A stretch of 35,077 bases of DNA from Candidatus Woesebacteria bacterium GW2011_GWA1_38_8 (GCA_000993025.1 LBVJ01000020.1:1-35077), one strand, 5' to 3'. Positions 11,017-19,945 are shown, counted from the first letter of the stretch. The notes: generated by a model not told the origin, from the sequence alone. Numbers and translations are program-made.

Positions 11017-12078
11017 ATGGGAATTAAAGACCTATTGGAATTGACAGTTCAGAGAAGAGCATCGGATCTTCATATTATCACGGGTTTACCTCCTTTTATT
11101 CGTGTTGATGGTGTGCTTTCGCCTGTGAGTTCCGCCAGTTTGCTTACTCAGGATGTTGTTGACAAGTATCTTAAAGAAATTCTTCTACCAGAAAATTTGG
11201 AACGATTTTATGTAAACAAAGAACTTGATTTTTCTTTACCCTTTTCGGAACGTGCGAGATTTCGTGTCAATGCATACACTCAAAAGGGCCACTATGCCCT
11301 ATCGTTTCGCATGATCCCGATTGAGATAGCCGATATTGATGCGCTTCAATTGCCGAAAATATTGCATTCGTTCACCAATTTGAGACAGGGTTTTATCCTG
11401 GTGACCGGCCCGACAGGTCATGGAAAATCGACTACTTTAGCTGCCGTACTTAATGAAATAAACACTCTTCGTGCATGTCATATTGTTACAATAGAAGATC
11501 CAATAGAGTTTGTTTTCAGACCTAAAAACTCTATCATTTCCCAGCGTGAAATGGGGGCGGATTCACTTTCTTGGCAGGTGGCACTGCGCAGTGTTCTTAG
11601 AGAAGACCCTGATGTTGTAATGGTTGGCGAGATGAGGGATCATGAAACAATTTCTTCCGCACTTACGATTGCCGAAACAGGCCATCTTGTATTCGCTACG
11701 CTTCACACCAACTCGGCTGCGCAAACCATAGACAGGATCGTTGATGTTTTTCCTGACGAACAGCAGAAGCAAGTTCGGCTGCAAATGTCAAATGTCATTG
11801 AGGCTGTTTTTTCGATGAGACTTGTACCTTCGGTTTCCGGAGAGAGGCTTGTTGCCTATGAAGTTATGCTTGGAACATCAGCCGTAAAAAGCTCGATCAG
11901 GGAAGGCAAAACCCATCAAATTGACAATATTCTTCAAACCTCGACTGAGGTTGGTATGAATACACTTGAAATGTCGCTTGCCACATTGGTAAAAAGCGGG
12001 AGAGTGACATACGATGTTGCACAGTCCTTCTCATTAAGACCTGATGAATTGACGAGATTGGTAAGGTCCGGTAAGTAG
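11017..12078 (+). CDS. pilT: Type IV pilus retraction ATPase PilT
   Basis: PilT depolymerises the pilus and powers twitching and DNA or partner retraction. The 353-residue length is normal. ASDLHIITGLPPFIRVDG opens the N-terminal PAS-like domain. Walker A is GPTGHGKSTT at about residue 131 (His where Ser is usual), Walker B is VVMVGEMRD at about 200, and the His box is TGHLVFATLHT. The C-terminal AVKSSIREGKTHQI corresponds to the retraction-specific AIRNLIRE motif, which separates PilT from PilB. It starts 10 nt after pilB. A PilT argues for retractile pili rather than a type II secretion system. Confidence 0.97.
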   Translation: MGIKDLLELTVQRRASDLHIITGLPPFIRVDGVLSPVSSASLLTQDVVDKYLKEILLPENLERFYVNKELDFSLPFSERARFRVNAYTQKGHYALSFRMIPIEIADIDALQLPKILHSFTNLRQGFILVTGPTGHGKSTTLAAVLNEINTLRACHIVTIEDPIEFVFRPKNSIISQREMGADSLSWQVALRSVLREDPDVVMVGEMRDHETISSALTIAETGHLVFATLHTNSAAQTIDRIVDVFPDEQQKQVRLQMSNVIEAVFSMRLVPSVSGERLVAYEVMLGTSAVKSSIREGKTHQIDNILQTSTEVGMNTLEMSLATLVKSGRVTYDVAQSFSLRPDELTRLVRSGK

Positions 12079-12079
12079 C

Positions 12080-12168
12080 AAAATTATACGAATGCCGCAA
12101 ATAAACACGAATGTTTATATTATGCAATCTTCAGGTAATCGTATAGATTCGTAATATTTGCATTATTT
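12080..12168. repeat. Intergenic nonamer-word repeat after pilT
   Basis: Directly after the pilT stop the spacer is built of 9-10-base words starting AAT, such as aattatacg and aatgccgca. On the opposite strand of the second half the same pattern returns (aataatgca, aatattacg). The arms can pair imperfectly. The spacer at 33440-33493 carries the same word type. Confidence 0.55.
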
Positions 12169-12170
12169 TC

Positions 12171-13376
12171 ATGAAAAGATTCAAATATAAAGCAAAAAGT
12201 TTGACGGGAGAGATAGTGAAAGGTGAGGTTGAAGCGTCAAATGATAAAACTGCAGCAAAACTCCTGAAGCGGAAAGGCTACGTTATAATATCAATTATTC
12301 CGAAGCAAGACTTTGTTTTTGATGTCGCAAAAAAATTTAAGGACAGGGTTACAACAAAGGATGTTGTTAACTTCACAAGGCAGCTTGCGACGATGATGAA
12401 CGCGGGACTTCCGATAACAGAGTCGCTTCTTATCTTAAGAAATCAATCTTCAGGGAAGCTGCAGGCGATCCTTTCCGAAGTCCTGACCGACGTTGAAGGA
12501 GGACATGCCCTCTCCTCTTCCCTATCGAAATATCCGTCGGTCTTTAGCAAAACATATGTGTCTCTTATTAAATCCGGCGAGGTTGGAGGGGTTCTTGAGC
12601 AGGTTCTGGCCAAGCTTTCGGAAACACTAGAAAAACAACAGGATTTTCAGGGAAAAGTAAAGTCTGCAATGATATACCCTTCGATAATTGTTATCGGTAT
12701 GGTGGGGGTAGCGTCTGTTATGCTTGTCTTTGTGGTTCCGAAGCTAACATCACTTTATGACCAGTTCGACGCCGAACTTCCTGCAATGACAAAATTCTTA
12801 ATAGGCATATCAGATATTGCCAGCAATTTTTGGTATCTGATAATTATCGGTGCATTGTTTCTTTTTTATATCTTCAAACTTTATACAAAGACCAAGGTGG
12901 GAAAGAAAAAATTTGACGAATTCAAATTTAAAATTCCCCTTGTGGGTGACCTTCAAAGACAGGTTATCCTGACCGAGCTTACGCGGACAATGTCTTTAAT
13001 GGTCGGATCAAGGGTTTCAATATTGGAAAGTCTATATATAACTTCGGAGGTTGTTGGAAACGTTGTTATATCCGAAGCCTTGGTAGATGCTGCGAAGATG
13101 GTCGAGAAAGGGTTTCCTGTCGCATTTTCTTTTGGGAAGCATCCCGAAGCCTTCCCCCAAATACTTTCTCAGATGATATCCGTTGGGGAAGAAACGGGTA
13201 AAATGGATGAAGTTCTGGAAAAGATATCAAAAGTATTTGAAAACGAAAGCGACCAGAAATTAAAAGCAATCACAGCAGCCATTGAGCCGATAATACTCAT
13301 ATTTTTGGGTGTTGGCGTTGGATTTTTGGTTATAGCGGTCATCATGCCGATCTATAATTTAACAACGCAGTTGTAA
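12171..13376 (+). CDS. pilC: Type IV pilus inner-membrane platform protein PilC
   Basis: PilC is the membrane platform on which PilB and PilT act. At 401 residues it has the standard two T2SF domains: FKYKAKSLTGEIVKGEVEA at the N-terminus, the first cytoplasmic domain with FTRQLATMMNAGLPITESL, transmembrane segments at about residues 167-190 and 217-236, the second domain (ELTRTMSLMVGSRVSILESL), and a final membrane helix (ILIFLGVGVGFLVIAVIMPI). The characteristic SVGEETGKMDEVLEK is present. It follows pilT by 92 nt, which hold a word repeat rather than a clear promoter. Confidence 0.97.
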   Translation: MKRFKYKAKSLTGEIVKGEVEASNDKTAAKLLKRKGYVIISIIPKQDFVFDVAKKFKDRVTTKDVVNFTRQLATMMNAGLPITESLLILRNQSSGKLQAILSEVLTDVEGGHALSSSLSKYPSVFSKTYVSLIKSGEVGGVLEQVLAKLSETLEKQQDFQGKVKSAMIYPSIIVIGMVGVASVMLVFVVPKLTSLYDQFDAELPAMTKFLIGISDIASNFWYLIIIGALFLFYIFKLYTKTKVGKKKFDEFKFKIPLVGDLQRQVILTELTRTMSLMVGSRVSILESLYITSEVVGNVVISEALVDAAKMVEKGFPVAFSFGKHPEAFPQILSQMISVGEETGKMDEVLEKISKVFENESDQKLKAITAAIEPIILIFLGVGVGFLVIAVIMPIYNLTTQL

Positions 13377-13383
13377 AAAAGAG

Positions 13384-13472
13384 GATATTAAGATATTTAG
13401 ATATTACGATACTTCGAGCAGGAAGGATTTTTCTTTGGTACTTTTGTCCTAATATCGCAATATCATAATATC
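13384..13472. repeat. Octamer-word repeat (GATATTNN) in inverted arms
   Basis: Eight nt after the pilC stop the plus strand reads gatattaa then gatattta, followed by gatattac and gataCttc, exactly every 8 bases (13384-13415). The second arm at 13449-13472 carries the same octamers on the minus strand (gatattat, gatattgc). The ~33-nt loop contains no recognisable site. The arms could form an imperfect hairpin of about 24 bp. Confidence 0.65.
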
Positions 13473-13491
13473 ATTACCTTTCCCCTCCCTC

Positions 13492-13521
13492 TTGACACCC
13501 GACACTCGTTTGTTCCATACT
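13492..13521 (+). promoter_or_regulatory. Promoter for the first pilin gene
   Basis: TTGACA (13492-13497) and CATACT (13516-13521) are 18 nt apart. The expected start near 13528 gives a leader of about 95 nt that contains the hairpin repeat at 13541-13606 just before a G-rich ribosome binding site. Confidence 0.5.
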
Positions 13522-13540
13522 GAATGTGGTTAATAAAACT

Positions 13541-13606
13541 ACGAAATTCGAAATACTGGATTTGAAGTTTGAATAGTTTCGAATTTCGAATTTAGTATTT
13601 TAATTT
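13541..13606. repeat. Heptamer-word hairpin in the pilin 5' leader
   Basis: CGAAATTCGAAA near 13542 and its exact inverse TTTCGAATTTCG near 13580 form a 12-bp stem, and each arm is itself built around TTCGAA. It belongs to the same AATTCGA word family as the elements at 2222, 20500 and 30975, but it is shorter and lies between a promoter and a ribosome binding site. Confidence 0.6.
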
Positions 13607-13623
13607 TAACCTAATGAGGGGGG

Positions 13624-14199
13624 GTGAAACTTAAAAGTTTTATAAAAAATATGAAAAAATTATTTAAAAATGGACCGGAAACCGGAGGTTTCACACTTAT
13701 CGAGCTTCTTATCGTTATGGCAATCCTTGGAGTTTTGGCTGTTGTTGTACTTGTGGCAATCAACCCGGTGCAGCAGCTTGCAAGAACCCGGGATGCCGGA
13801 AGAAAATCCGGTGTTGCGCAGCTTGGTAGGTCGCTTGAGGCTTACTATACAGCTCATGGAGGATCTTATCTGTCCGAAAGCGCTACATTCGTTTCGAATT
13901 TGGTAACTGCCGGTGAGATATCAACGGTTCCTGCTTCTATATCCGGATCAGTGAGTGGTTTTACCGCTTGTACGGAAAACGCGCAGAGCAACTGGTGTTA
14001 TGACACCGATGGTACGTATTCTTCTGCCATTTTATATACGGTATTGGAATCGCAATCGGAGTCATCCAAGTGTTCGAGCGGTATTCCACTTTTCGTCTGG
14101 TCTACGACACAGGGGAGGGGTGGGCTGGTGTGCCATGCAGATTATGATTTGGATACTGCCGATATTGATACCTCCTCTGAATGGAACGCGGTACAGTAA
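13624..14199 (+). CDS. Major-type type IV pilin (paralogue 1)
   Basis: This 191-residue prepilin has the class III signal GG^FTLIELLIVMAILGVLAVV, with Gly at -1, Phe at +1 and Glu at +5, followed by the NPVQQLARTRDAGRKS segment. The C-terminal region has a probable disulfide-bonded D-region (SKCSSG ... GGLVCHAD). The N-terminal 45 residues are nearly identical to the pilin at 19328, and the C-terminal pattern SKC...GRGG(L/I)(V/I)C is shared by both 19328 and 19946. The track start is a GTG preceded closely by GAGGGGG; an ATG at 13651 would give a shorter leader of about 13 residues, so the start is unsettled. An intrinsic terminator follows. Confidence 0.93.
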   Translation: MKLKSFIKNMKKLFKNGPETGGFTLIELLIVMAILGVLAVVVLVAINPVQQLARTRDAGRKSGVAQLGRSLEAYYTAHGGSYLSESATFVSNLVTAGEISTVPASISGSVSGFTACTENAQSNWCYDTDGTYSSAILYTVLESQSESSKCSSGIPLFVWSTTQGRGGLVCHADYDLDTADIDTSSEWNAVQ

Positions 14200-14233
14200 T
14201 TTTATTTGACTTGGACGTTCAAGCTCAAATGGG

Positions 14234-14267
14234 AGAAAGTGTCATAGGAATATGGCACTTTCTTTTT
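14234..14267 (+). terminator. Rho-independent terminator after pilin 1
   Basis: A 13-bp stem (AGAAAGTGTCATA / TATGGCACTTTCT, one G-U pair) closes a GGAA tetraloop and runs into a T-tract. It acts on the plus strand only and ends the pilBTC-pilin unit. It also lies just beyond the 3' end of the opposing glycosyltransferase gene. Confidence 0.85.
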
Positions 14268-14280
14268 GTGAGGAAGATGT

Positions 14281-16191
14281 CTAATATTCGGATTTGGGTA
14301 TATTGTACTGGATATATGGATCAAGCTGGACAGATCTAATAAAATAGTAAGACCCTTCGTCCTTGTTATTATATTGGTTAACAAGATATTCCGAGATACG
14401 GTAAAAGTCAGCAGAATAAATCTTCTGGATATCGGAAAATACTAAACTATAAGACAATATATCATCATGGGCAGAAAAATCATCAATACTATAAGAACCA
14501 ACTATGCTTGAAACCGTATTCAGGTAAGTTTTTTCAGGATGTGGTAAGTTTTTAAAGTATTCAAATTTGTAAAGGAGGCCTAAGGGGATTGTTACGATTC
14601 TATTTTCGGGATCGTTGTTATAAATAGAATATATTCCGTCAATAAACACATTTGTATTCTCGTCCAGCATTGCTTTAATAGACCGGTCAAATATATCCTT
14701 ATCGATACCTCCCTTGTGTCGCATGATGTGGTTATTGATTTCGGTATTTGTTTTCCCTATTGATTGTAAATTAATTAAAAATCCGTTATGCATTCCCGGA
14801 ATCATTACATCTTTTCGGTAATTATATGCTTGTTGATAGTAGATAGTATTAAATGCCAGAGTATCGTTCCGAAGCATTAAAACACTGTTTTCAGGGAGAT
14901 TTGACAGGACGTCGACGGCCAAACTGTCGCCGACATAAACTTTACTTAGATCTGTACGTTTGAAGTTGATAATAAATGAAACAATCGGAATTAAAGAAAA
15001 TACTACCGGAACGATTTTCGGGAGTATGTGTTTAATCGGTTTTCTTACCATCCGTATACTTCGGATAATGTTTTCAATTGATATTACACCAAAAGGAAGA
15101 AACAAAAATGAGATTAAAATATTAGAAATAATAAATCTCTCGATTGTGGCAAGACCGAGATAACTTTGAAAATCTGATCCTGCAAAAATCATAAATAACG
15201 GACCAACAAATAGAAACGAAGAAAGCAAAAAGAATACGATAAGTATTTTTTTATTAATTATAAGCTGAACTATCCCAAGAATAATTAAAACAGGAGCCAG
15301 TGGATTAATGTAGGATTTCCAGTAATCAAAATATACTCCCATTCTTAAAATAATGTTTTCTATTGTGTAGTGCATTTTGATGGTATTTACTCCCCCGCCC
15401 CAGCCGTAATATTGCCTTGTTACCAGAAACCAAAAATTTTCCCAATTTTTCGCGAACCCCCAATTCATTTCCGGATCATTCTGCGCTGAAAGTAATACAT
15501 ACAAATATGGAGTCAATCCGGCTACTAGAAATAAAATACATTTAAATATAGTTTTTATGTCTAATAATATTTTCCAATTTGAAATCACAATTGAAAGCGC
15601 GATAAACGGGAATAGTATAATTATTGATTGGTTGTTGGTGAGTGATAATCCTATCGTTAATGCCAATATAATAAGAAATTTTGTTTTTTTATTTTGGAGG
15701 TATTTTATTGTTAAATATATTAAAGCTGAAATAAAAAAACTATTAAGAGCAAAAACTTCTATGACTTCTGCGTACAACCAGAAAGAATAGGTAAAAGCAA
15801 CTGACAATGCGGTAAGTATTCCAAAGAGTTTACTTTTTGTTAATTCTACGGTGGTTTTATATATCAATAATAGAGTTAATGAAGAAAATAGAGATGAAAC
15901 TAATCCGATTTTCCAGGCGGGAGTGGCTTCGATGGGAATTTTCAAAAATAGGATTCCCAACATAGTTTGAAGGGGGTATCCGGAAGGGTGCGCGACACCA
16001 TTGGTAATTACCGCAGTTGCGATATCGCCGGAATCTCCGCCATAGATTGAAGAAGAAAGATTATGGATATAAATTTCAAGAGTGAATATAAATAAAAAGA
16101 TTGCTACAAAGTTTTCCTGAAGAAAACTGACAATTATCCTTTTAACTTTTTGATACAGCATACGTGATCCCGTCAATAATTCCTTTAGCAT
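14281..16191 (-). CDS. DUF2723/PMT-like GT-C membrane glycosyltransferase
   Basis: This 636-residue protein has roughly ten membrane helices in the first two thirds and a soluble C-terminal region. The first loop carries SIYGGDSGDIATAVITNGVA and HPSGYPL, the acidic first-loop signature of the DUF2723 family (related to TMEM260 and protein O-mannosyltransferases), which use polyprenyl-phosphate sugars. It is the last gene of a four-gene block and overlaps the upstream GT2 gene by 50 nt; starting at the internal ATG (16161) would cut this to 20 nt. Base composition is very AT-rich (15661-15720 has 10 G+C in 60). O-glycosylation of pilins is the most attractive role given the location, but this is inference. 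Confidence 0.8.
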   Translation of the reverse strand: MLKELLTGSRMLYQKVKRIIVSFLQENFVAIFLFIFTLEIYIHNLSSSIYGGDSGDIATAVITNGVAHPSGYPLQTMLGILFLKIPIEATPAWKIGLVSSLFSSLTLLLIYKTTVELTKSKLFGILTALSVAFTYSFWLYAEVIEVFALNSFFISALIYLTIKYLQNKKTKFLIILALTIGLSLTNNQSIIILFPFIALSIVISNWKILLDIKTIFKCILFLVAGLTPYLYVLLSAQNDPEMNWGFAKNWENFWFLVTRQYYGWGGGVNTIKMHYTIENIILRMGVYFDYWKSYINPLAPVLIILGIVQLIINKKILIVFFLLSSFLFVGPLFMIFAGSDFQSYLGLATIERFIISNILISFLFLPFGVISIENIIRSIRMVRKPIKHILPKIVPVVFSLIPIVSFIINFKRTDLSKVYVGDSLAVDVLSNLPENSVLMLRNDTLAFNTIYYQQAYNYRKDVMIPGMHNGFLINLQSIGKTNTEINNHIMRHKGGIDKDIFDRSIKAMLDENTNVFIDGIYSIYNNDPENRIVTIPLGLLYKFEYFKNLPHPEKTYLNTVSSIVGSYSIDDFSAHDDILSYSLVFSDIQKIYSADFYRISEYLVNQYNNKDEGSYYFIRSVQLDPYIQYNIPKSEY

Positions 16192-17047
16192 AAAAGAATC
16201 TTGACTTCATGTCTTTGCATTTTAATAATATATATGCAGGGAATTTAATAAGCAACTGCGCAATCGAATAAATAATATTTTGGGGAAATGATAAAATTTT
16301 TGTGCCGAATATCAAACCGTTTCTCGCAAGATAATATGATTGAAAAGAGTTGATTTTATCTGTGGTAATTGTATTTGAGCTTCTTGACACTTTGTGCCAG
16401 ATGACACTTTGAGGAATAGCAAGTATCTTGTATCCTGCCCTTTTAATTCTGTAACTTAGATCCGTGTCTTCATAATAAGCGAAATATATTTCATTAAAGA
16501 CACCAACTTTTTTCAGTACCGAGGAATTTACAAAGAAACCACATCCTGATGCATAATCCGGCTCGATCACGTGCCGATAAGTATTTGAAGCTTTATTTTG
16601 CCCAATCATTTTCGGGATGCTGGTTACCGGTGAAATGTGTCCGCCCATCGCCCAAATAATATTTTTTTTGTAATACAATATTTTAGGTGTAAGCACACCC
16701 TCAAAGTTGTTGTTTTCCGCATAGTTTACTAATATTTTTAGAAAATTATGTTTTACGATGGTATCGTTATTAAGAAGCAGAATATATTTTGCCTGCTTCA
16801 TTAATGCGTACTCAATACCCTGATTGTTTGCCTTACAATAACCTGTATTTGTATTATTATGAATAATATGTATTTTAGGGAAATGTTTTTTAATTTCTCT
16901 ACTTTCAGAATTAAGTGAACCATTATCGATCAGTACGATCCGTCGATTTTTATAATCGATCTTATTAAGGGAACTAAGCAGTTCCAAAGTGTCTTTAAGG
17001 CCGTTCCAATTTGCTGTGATGATATATACAAGCGGTTCCCTAATCAT
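16142..17047 (-). CDS. GT2 family glycosyltransferase (rhamnosyltransferase-like)
   Basis: A 301-residue GT-A fold enzyme of family 2. YIITANWNGLKDTLELLSSL opens the nucleotide-sugar domain, IVLIDNGS follows, NNDT at about residues 93-96 takes the DXD position, and FAYYEDTDLSYRIKRAGY at about 190-207 is the typical WbbL/rhamnosyltransferase-like catalytic segment. The C-terminus is hydrophobic (about residues 255-280) and may bind the membrane. The start overlaps the stop of the next upstream gene by 4 nt (ATGA type), showing tight coupling. The acceptor is unknown. Confidence 0.88.
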   Translation of the reverse strand: MIREPLVYIITANWNGLKDTLELLSSLNKIDYKNRRIVLIDNGSLNSESREIKKHFPKIHIIHNNTNTGYCKANNQGIEYALMKQAKYILLLNNDTIVKHNFLKILVNYAENNNFEGVLTPKILYYKKNIIWAMGGHISPVTSIPKMIGQNKASNTYRHVIEPDYASGCGFFVNSSVLKKVGVFNEIYFAYYEDTDLSYRIKRAGYKILAIPQSVIWHKVSRSSNTITTDKINSFQSYYLARNGLIFGTKILSFPQNIIYSIAQLLIKFPAYILLKCKDMKSRFFYAKGIIDGITYAVSKS

Positions 17048-17967
17048 TTGCTAAATTTATGAATTGCTTTTGATGACGATATTGTTTTCCACACAGTGTG
17101 GCTGCGTAATTTGAACCTTATATCAAGATACCCAAAAAAGCGGGCAATAATTTCAAAGACAGCAACTAAAATCGAAAACACAATTTCCCTGGGATTTTTT
17201 CCAATCGCACTTATAAATACCGGCAATGCGGAAAAAGAACTGAAGGTAATTACCTCGTATCCGTAGCTGATTTTTGTATCGTAATGACCTGCAAAAATTC
17301 TTCTTCTCTGGCTTAAGTATTCCCTAAGTGTTTTGGGACCGGAATTGTAAACGACTGACTTCGGTTCGTATACAGTGTTGAAACCCTGTAGTTTTATCAG
17401 CGGTTCGATACTTGCCTCATCAACTGCAGTTTGTGGCGGTATTCTGGTAAAAATTTTCTTAAAGAGTATCAGCTCCCCCATTTTTGGGCGTTCCGGGTAT
17501 TTCAAATTAATTAAATGGTGCAATTCCCATTTTAAATGATTTGCGTAACCTAAAAAGGAACCTTTATTATCTGTAGGAACAATCCTTCCGCCGACCATGC
17601 CGACGTTTTTTTTGTTCATATGATTGAGAAAATTTAAGTAACAATTTGCTGCAGGTACAGTATCGGCACCTTGGAGCATAATTAAATTGCTTTTTGAATT
17701 TTGAATAATTTTATTTACCGCAGACGCTTTTCCCAATCTATTCTTTTCCTCGATCAGCTTAATTATTTTTGGGTGTTTTGACAGGACACTTCTGATTTTT
17801 GGAACTGTATTATCAGTACATCCCGATGCAACAATGATAATCTCTTTTAATTTAAAGTTATCGGGGATAGTTTGCTTTAGCGAGTATTTAATTGAACGAA
17901 GTATATTTTTCTCCTCATTGAATGCACAAATTCCAACGCTGAAATACTTAATATTTTTAGAATTCAT
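17044..17967 (-). CDS. GT2 family glycosyltransferase, membrane associated
   Basis: This 307-residue enzyme starts FSVGICAFNEEKNILRSI and continues EIIIVASGCTDNT, both typical of GT2. GADT at about residue 98 replaces the usual DAD, and DEASIEPLIKLQGF lies in the acceptor/catalytic region. QRRRIFAGH at about residue 219 resembles the Q(Q/R)xRW motif of processive or polyprenol-linked GT2 enzymes. A hydrophobic segment at about 240-285 suggests membrane attachment. It lies 5 nt after the GT-C gene stop and overlaps the next GT2 gene by 4 nt. It could make or extend a lipid-linked sugar for the DUF2723 enzyme, but this is only inferred from context. Confidence 0.85.
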   Translation of the reverse strand: MNSKNIKYFSVGICAFNEEKNILRSIKYSLKQTIPDNFKLKEIIIVASGCTDNTVPKIRSVLSKHPKIIKLIEEKNRLGKASAVNKIIQNSKSNLIMLQGADTVPAANCYLNFLNHMNKKNVGMVGGRIVPTDNKGSFLGYANHLKWELHHLINLKYPERPKMGELILFKKIFTRIPPQTAVDEASIEPLIKLQGFNTVYEPKSVVYNSGPKTLREYLSQRRRIFAGHYDTKISYGYEVITFSSFSALPVFISAIGKNPREIVFSILVAVFEIIARFFGYLDIRFKLRSHTVWKTISSSKAIHKFSK

Positions 17968-17972
17968 GATAT

Positions 17973-19193
17973 TTAATTGACTAATGTATTTGTATTATTT
18001 TGTGGTTTTTCCGACGGTTTTAAAATATTTAAAATACATATTACTATTAGTGATAGATACAGCGTACTCATCAAAATAGTAATTCCATGATTATACATTT
18101 CCGGTAGCGAAAATTTGTAATGAGTTAACCAATAAAACCAGTAAGGCAGTCCACGATTGTCTTCAATCCCGTTAACAAATAATGCCCAGATAGTTCCCGG
18201 TATCCAAAGCGATTTAGTAACACGCCAATTTTCAAGAAGAATTGATATTGGAAGTACTGCCAGTATATATAAACTGTGCATTTTAGGATAGAAAAGAAAT
18301 ATTAACAAAAGAGATATAAGAATTGATTTTTTCAGATTAATTACCCCTTTATAATTTAATAAAAATATCGCAGTTTGAGATAAAAATAGAAGACTAAGAA
18401 GAATAAATGGGATTACACTACGATCAATAGAACTAACCCTAAATTTGTTAATAATGATAACAATAGATAAAAGTATCGGATATATTCCGAAAGGACCATA
18501 CGAAGATTGGTAAAATAAGATTAATTCGGTTAAAGAGCCGTTTCCCAAAAAGTTTCCTAATATAAAAAATGTAAAAGGTGCAGATATGGTTATCAGCGAA
18601 TATTTTATAATTTCTTTAAACTTGCGCAATCTGATGTACGGAATTAAAAATAATGGAAGCAGAACGATTGGATAAATACGGAGTGCGGAAGCTAAAGAAA
18701 GCATAAATAAACCTTTTGAATATTTTCTTTGAATGTAGAAATGATAAGTTAAAAATAATAATAGACCATTAATTATGTCGAACCCTCCCCAGAATATTGT
18801 TAAAAAAATAATTCCCGGATTGAGAAGGTAGGCGGATGAAAATTTATTTGTTCTTGTATTTTTTTCTAAAATGTATCCGCAAATCACTACTGATAAAAAA
18901 ATCGGAAGTTTAAACAAATATTGATAAAGGAAAATATTGTCCGATATATAATTGTAAAAATACCATGATGGTAAGATAAATAGAATTGTAATCGGAGGAT
19001 ATGGCCAATCTATTTTCCACTCATAGCGACCAAACGAAACGGTCATCTCTTTTGAGATCTCGGCTCCTTTTGTGAACACGTTATCCATAACAGCATCGAT
19101 GTTTGAAGAATTGTAAAAATCAAAAGTCAAAGGAGAAATAATCAGAAAAAGTAAGCATATGATCATTAATGATACTCTGAATGGTGTAGCCAT
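17973..19193 (-). CDS. Multi-pass GT-C type mannosyltransferase-like protein
   Basis: A 406-residue protein with about ten hydrophobic segments and very low G+C (18301-18360 has 11 G+C in 60). The segment WPYPPITILF in the first large loop, then LLNPGIIFLTIFWGGFDIIN and ALRIYPIVLLP, resemble GT-C enzymes of the GT87 (DUF2029) or GPI-mannosyltransferase PIG-M type, which use polyprenyl-phosphate mannose. It is the first gene of the glycosyltransferase block, divergent from pilin 2. Assignment to GT-C is fair; the exact family and sugar are not certain. Confidence 0.7.
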   Translation of the reverse strand: MATPFRVSLMIICLLFLIISPLTFDFYNSSNIDAVMDNVFTKGAEISKEMTVSFGRYEWKIDWPYPPITILFILPSWYFYNYISDNIFLYQYLFKLPIFLSVVICGYILEKNTRTNKFSSAYLLNPGIIFLTIFWGGFDIINGLLLFLTYHFYIQRKYSKGLFMLSLASALRIYPIVLLPLFLIPYIRLRKFKEIIKYSLITISAPFTFFILGNFLGNGSLTELILFYQSSYGPFGIYPILLSIVIIINKFRVSSIDRSVIPFILLSLLFLSQTAIFLLNYKGVINLKKSILISLLLIFLFYPKMHSLYILAVLPISILLENWRVTKSLWIPGTIWALFVNGIEDNRGLPYWFYWLTHYKFSLPEMYNHGITILMSTLYLSLIVICILNILKPSEKPQNNTNTLVN

Positions 19194-19264
19194 ATTTAGA
19201 TATGTTCAGACAATCTCAATTGTGTATTTGCAAATAAATTCTATCATGCATCTTTAGTTGGCTG

Positions 19265-19294
19265 TTGCATGGATTCGAAAATTATGACTATAAT
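19265..19294 (+). promoter_or_regulatory. Promoter for pilin 2
   Basis: TTGCAT (19265-19270) and a consensus TATAAT (19289-19294) are 18 nt apart. The start near 19301 precedes the ribosome binding site GGAGG at 19313-19317. This places the promoter inside the first codons of the ORF-track version of the gene and argues for the ATG at 19328. Confidence 0.65.
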
Positions 19295-19327
19295 TTAAAT
19301 AGTTTTGGTGTCGGAGGGGGTGAAAGA

Positions 19328-19939
19328 ATGAGAAAATTTTATAAAAGCGGTTTCACACTTATTGAGCTGCTTATTGTAATGGCGATATTGGGTGTTTTGG
19401 CCGTTGTTGTACTTGTTGCTATCAACCCGGTTCAGCAGTTGGCAAGAACGCGCGATGCAGGAAGAAAATCTGCCGTACAGCAGGTAGGGAGAGCACTACA
19501 AGCGTTTTCCACAACGCACGGTGGATCATTTTTACGGGATGATCACGCACCACTTGGAAATGGTAATTGTGATGCGGATGGAGACGGAAATCGTCTAAAT
19601 GGAGAATGGATAAGTTGTTTGGTGGAAGCGGGAGAGTTATCGACCGTACCCTCAGAGATCAGCTACTCAGTGGGTACCTCATTAACAGGATGCGTGGAAG
19701 GTACCGACACTCTTGCTGTTCATTACGATAAAGAAGGCCTTTTGTGTTATGTCGTAGGCAGTGACGGCGACGGAGCGGTGGTATATGCGCTGCTGGAATC
19801 GGATTCCGAGTTAAGCAAATGCGACACGTCAAATCCTTATGCATTTTTCGTGTGGTCAACAAGTGACGGAAGAGGTGGTCTTGTGTGTACGACCTCCGAA
19901 ACTTTAACGGCAGGTCCCCAATCCGGTTTTGTTAACTAA
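19328..19939 (+). CDS. Major-type type IV pilin (paralogue 2)
   Basis: The track starts at 19265, but the ATG at 19328 is preceded by GGAGGGGGTGA and by a promoter, so I use it. The 203-residue prepilin then starts MRKFYKSG^FTLIELLIVM, an 8-residue leader with Gly at -1 and Glu at +5. Its NPVQQLARTRDAGRKSAV segment matches pilin 1 almost exactly. Four or more cysteines are present, including the SKC...GGLVC pair of the D-region. It is followed 6 nt later by pilin 3. The close pair of pilins 1 and 2 flanks the opposing glycosyltransferase block, as if the block entered a tandem pilin array. Confidence 0.93.
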   Translation: MRKFYKSGFTLIELLIVMAILGVLAVVVLVAINPVQQLARTRDAGRKSAVQQVGRALQAFSTTHGGSFLRDDHAPLGNGNCDADGDGNRLNGEWISCLVEAGELSTVPSEISYSVGTSLTGCVEGTDTLAVHYDKEGLLCYVVGSDGDGAVVYALLESDSELSKCDTSNPYAFFVWSTSDGRGGLVCTTSETLTAGPQSGFVN

Positions 19940-19945
19940 AAGATC

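Noticed and set aside
19265-19327. Upstream start of the pilin at 19265
   Set aside because: The promoter and ribosome binding site lie within this stretch and the ATG at 19328 gives a normal prepilin leader.
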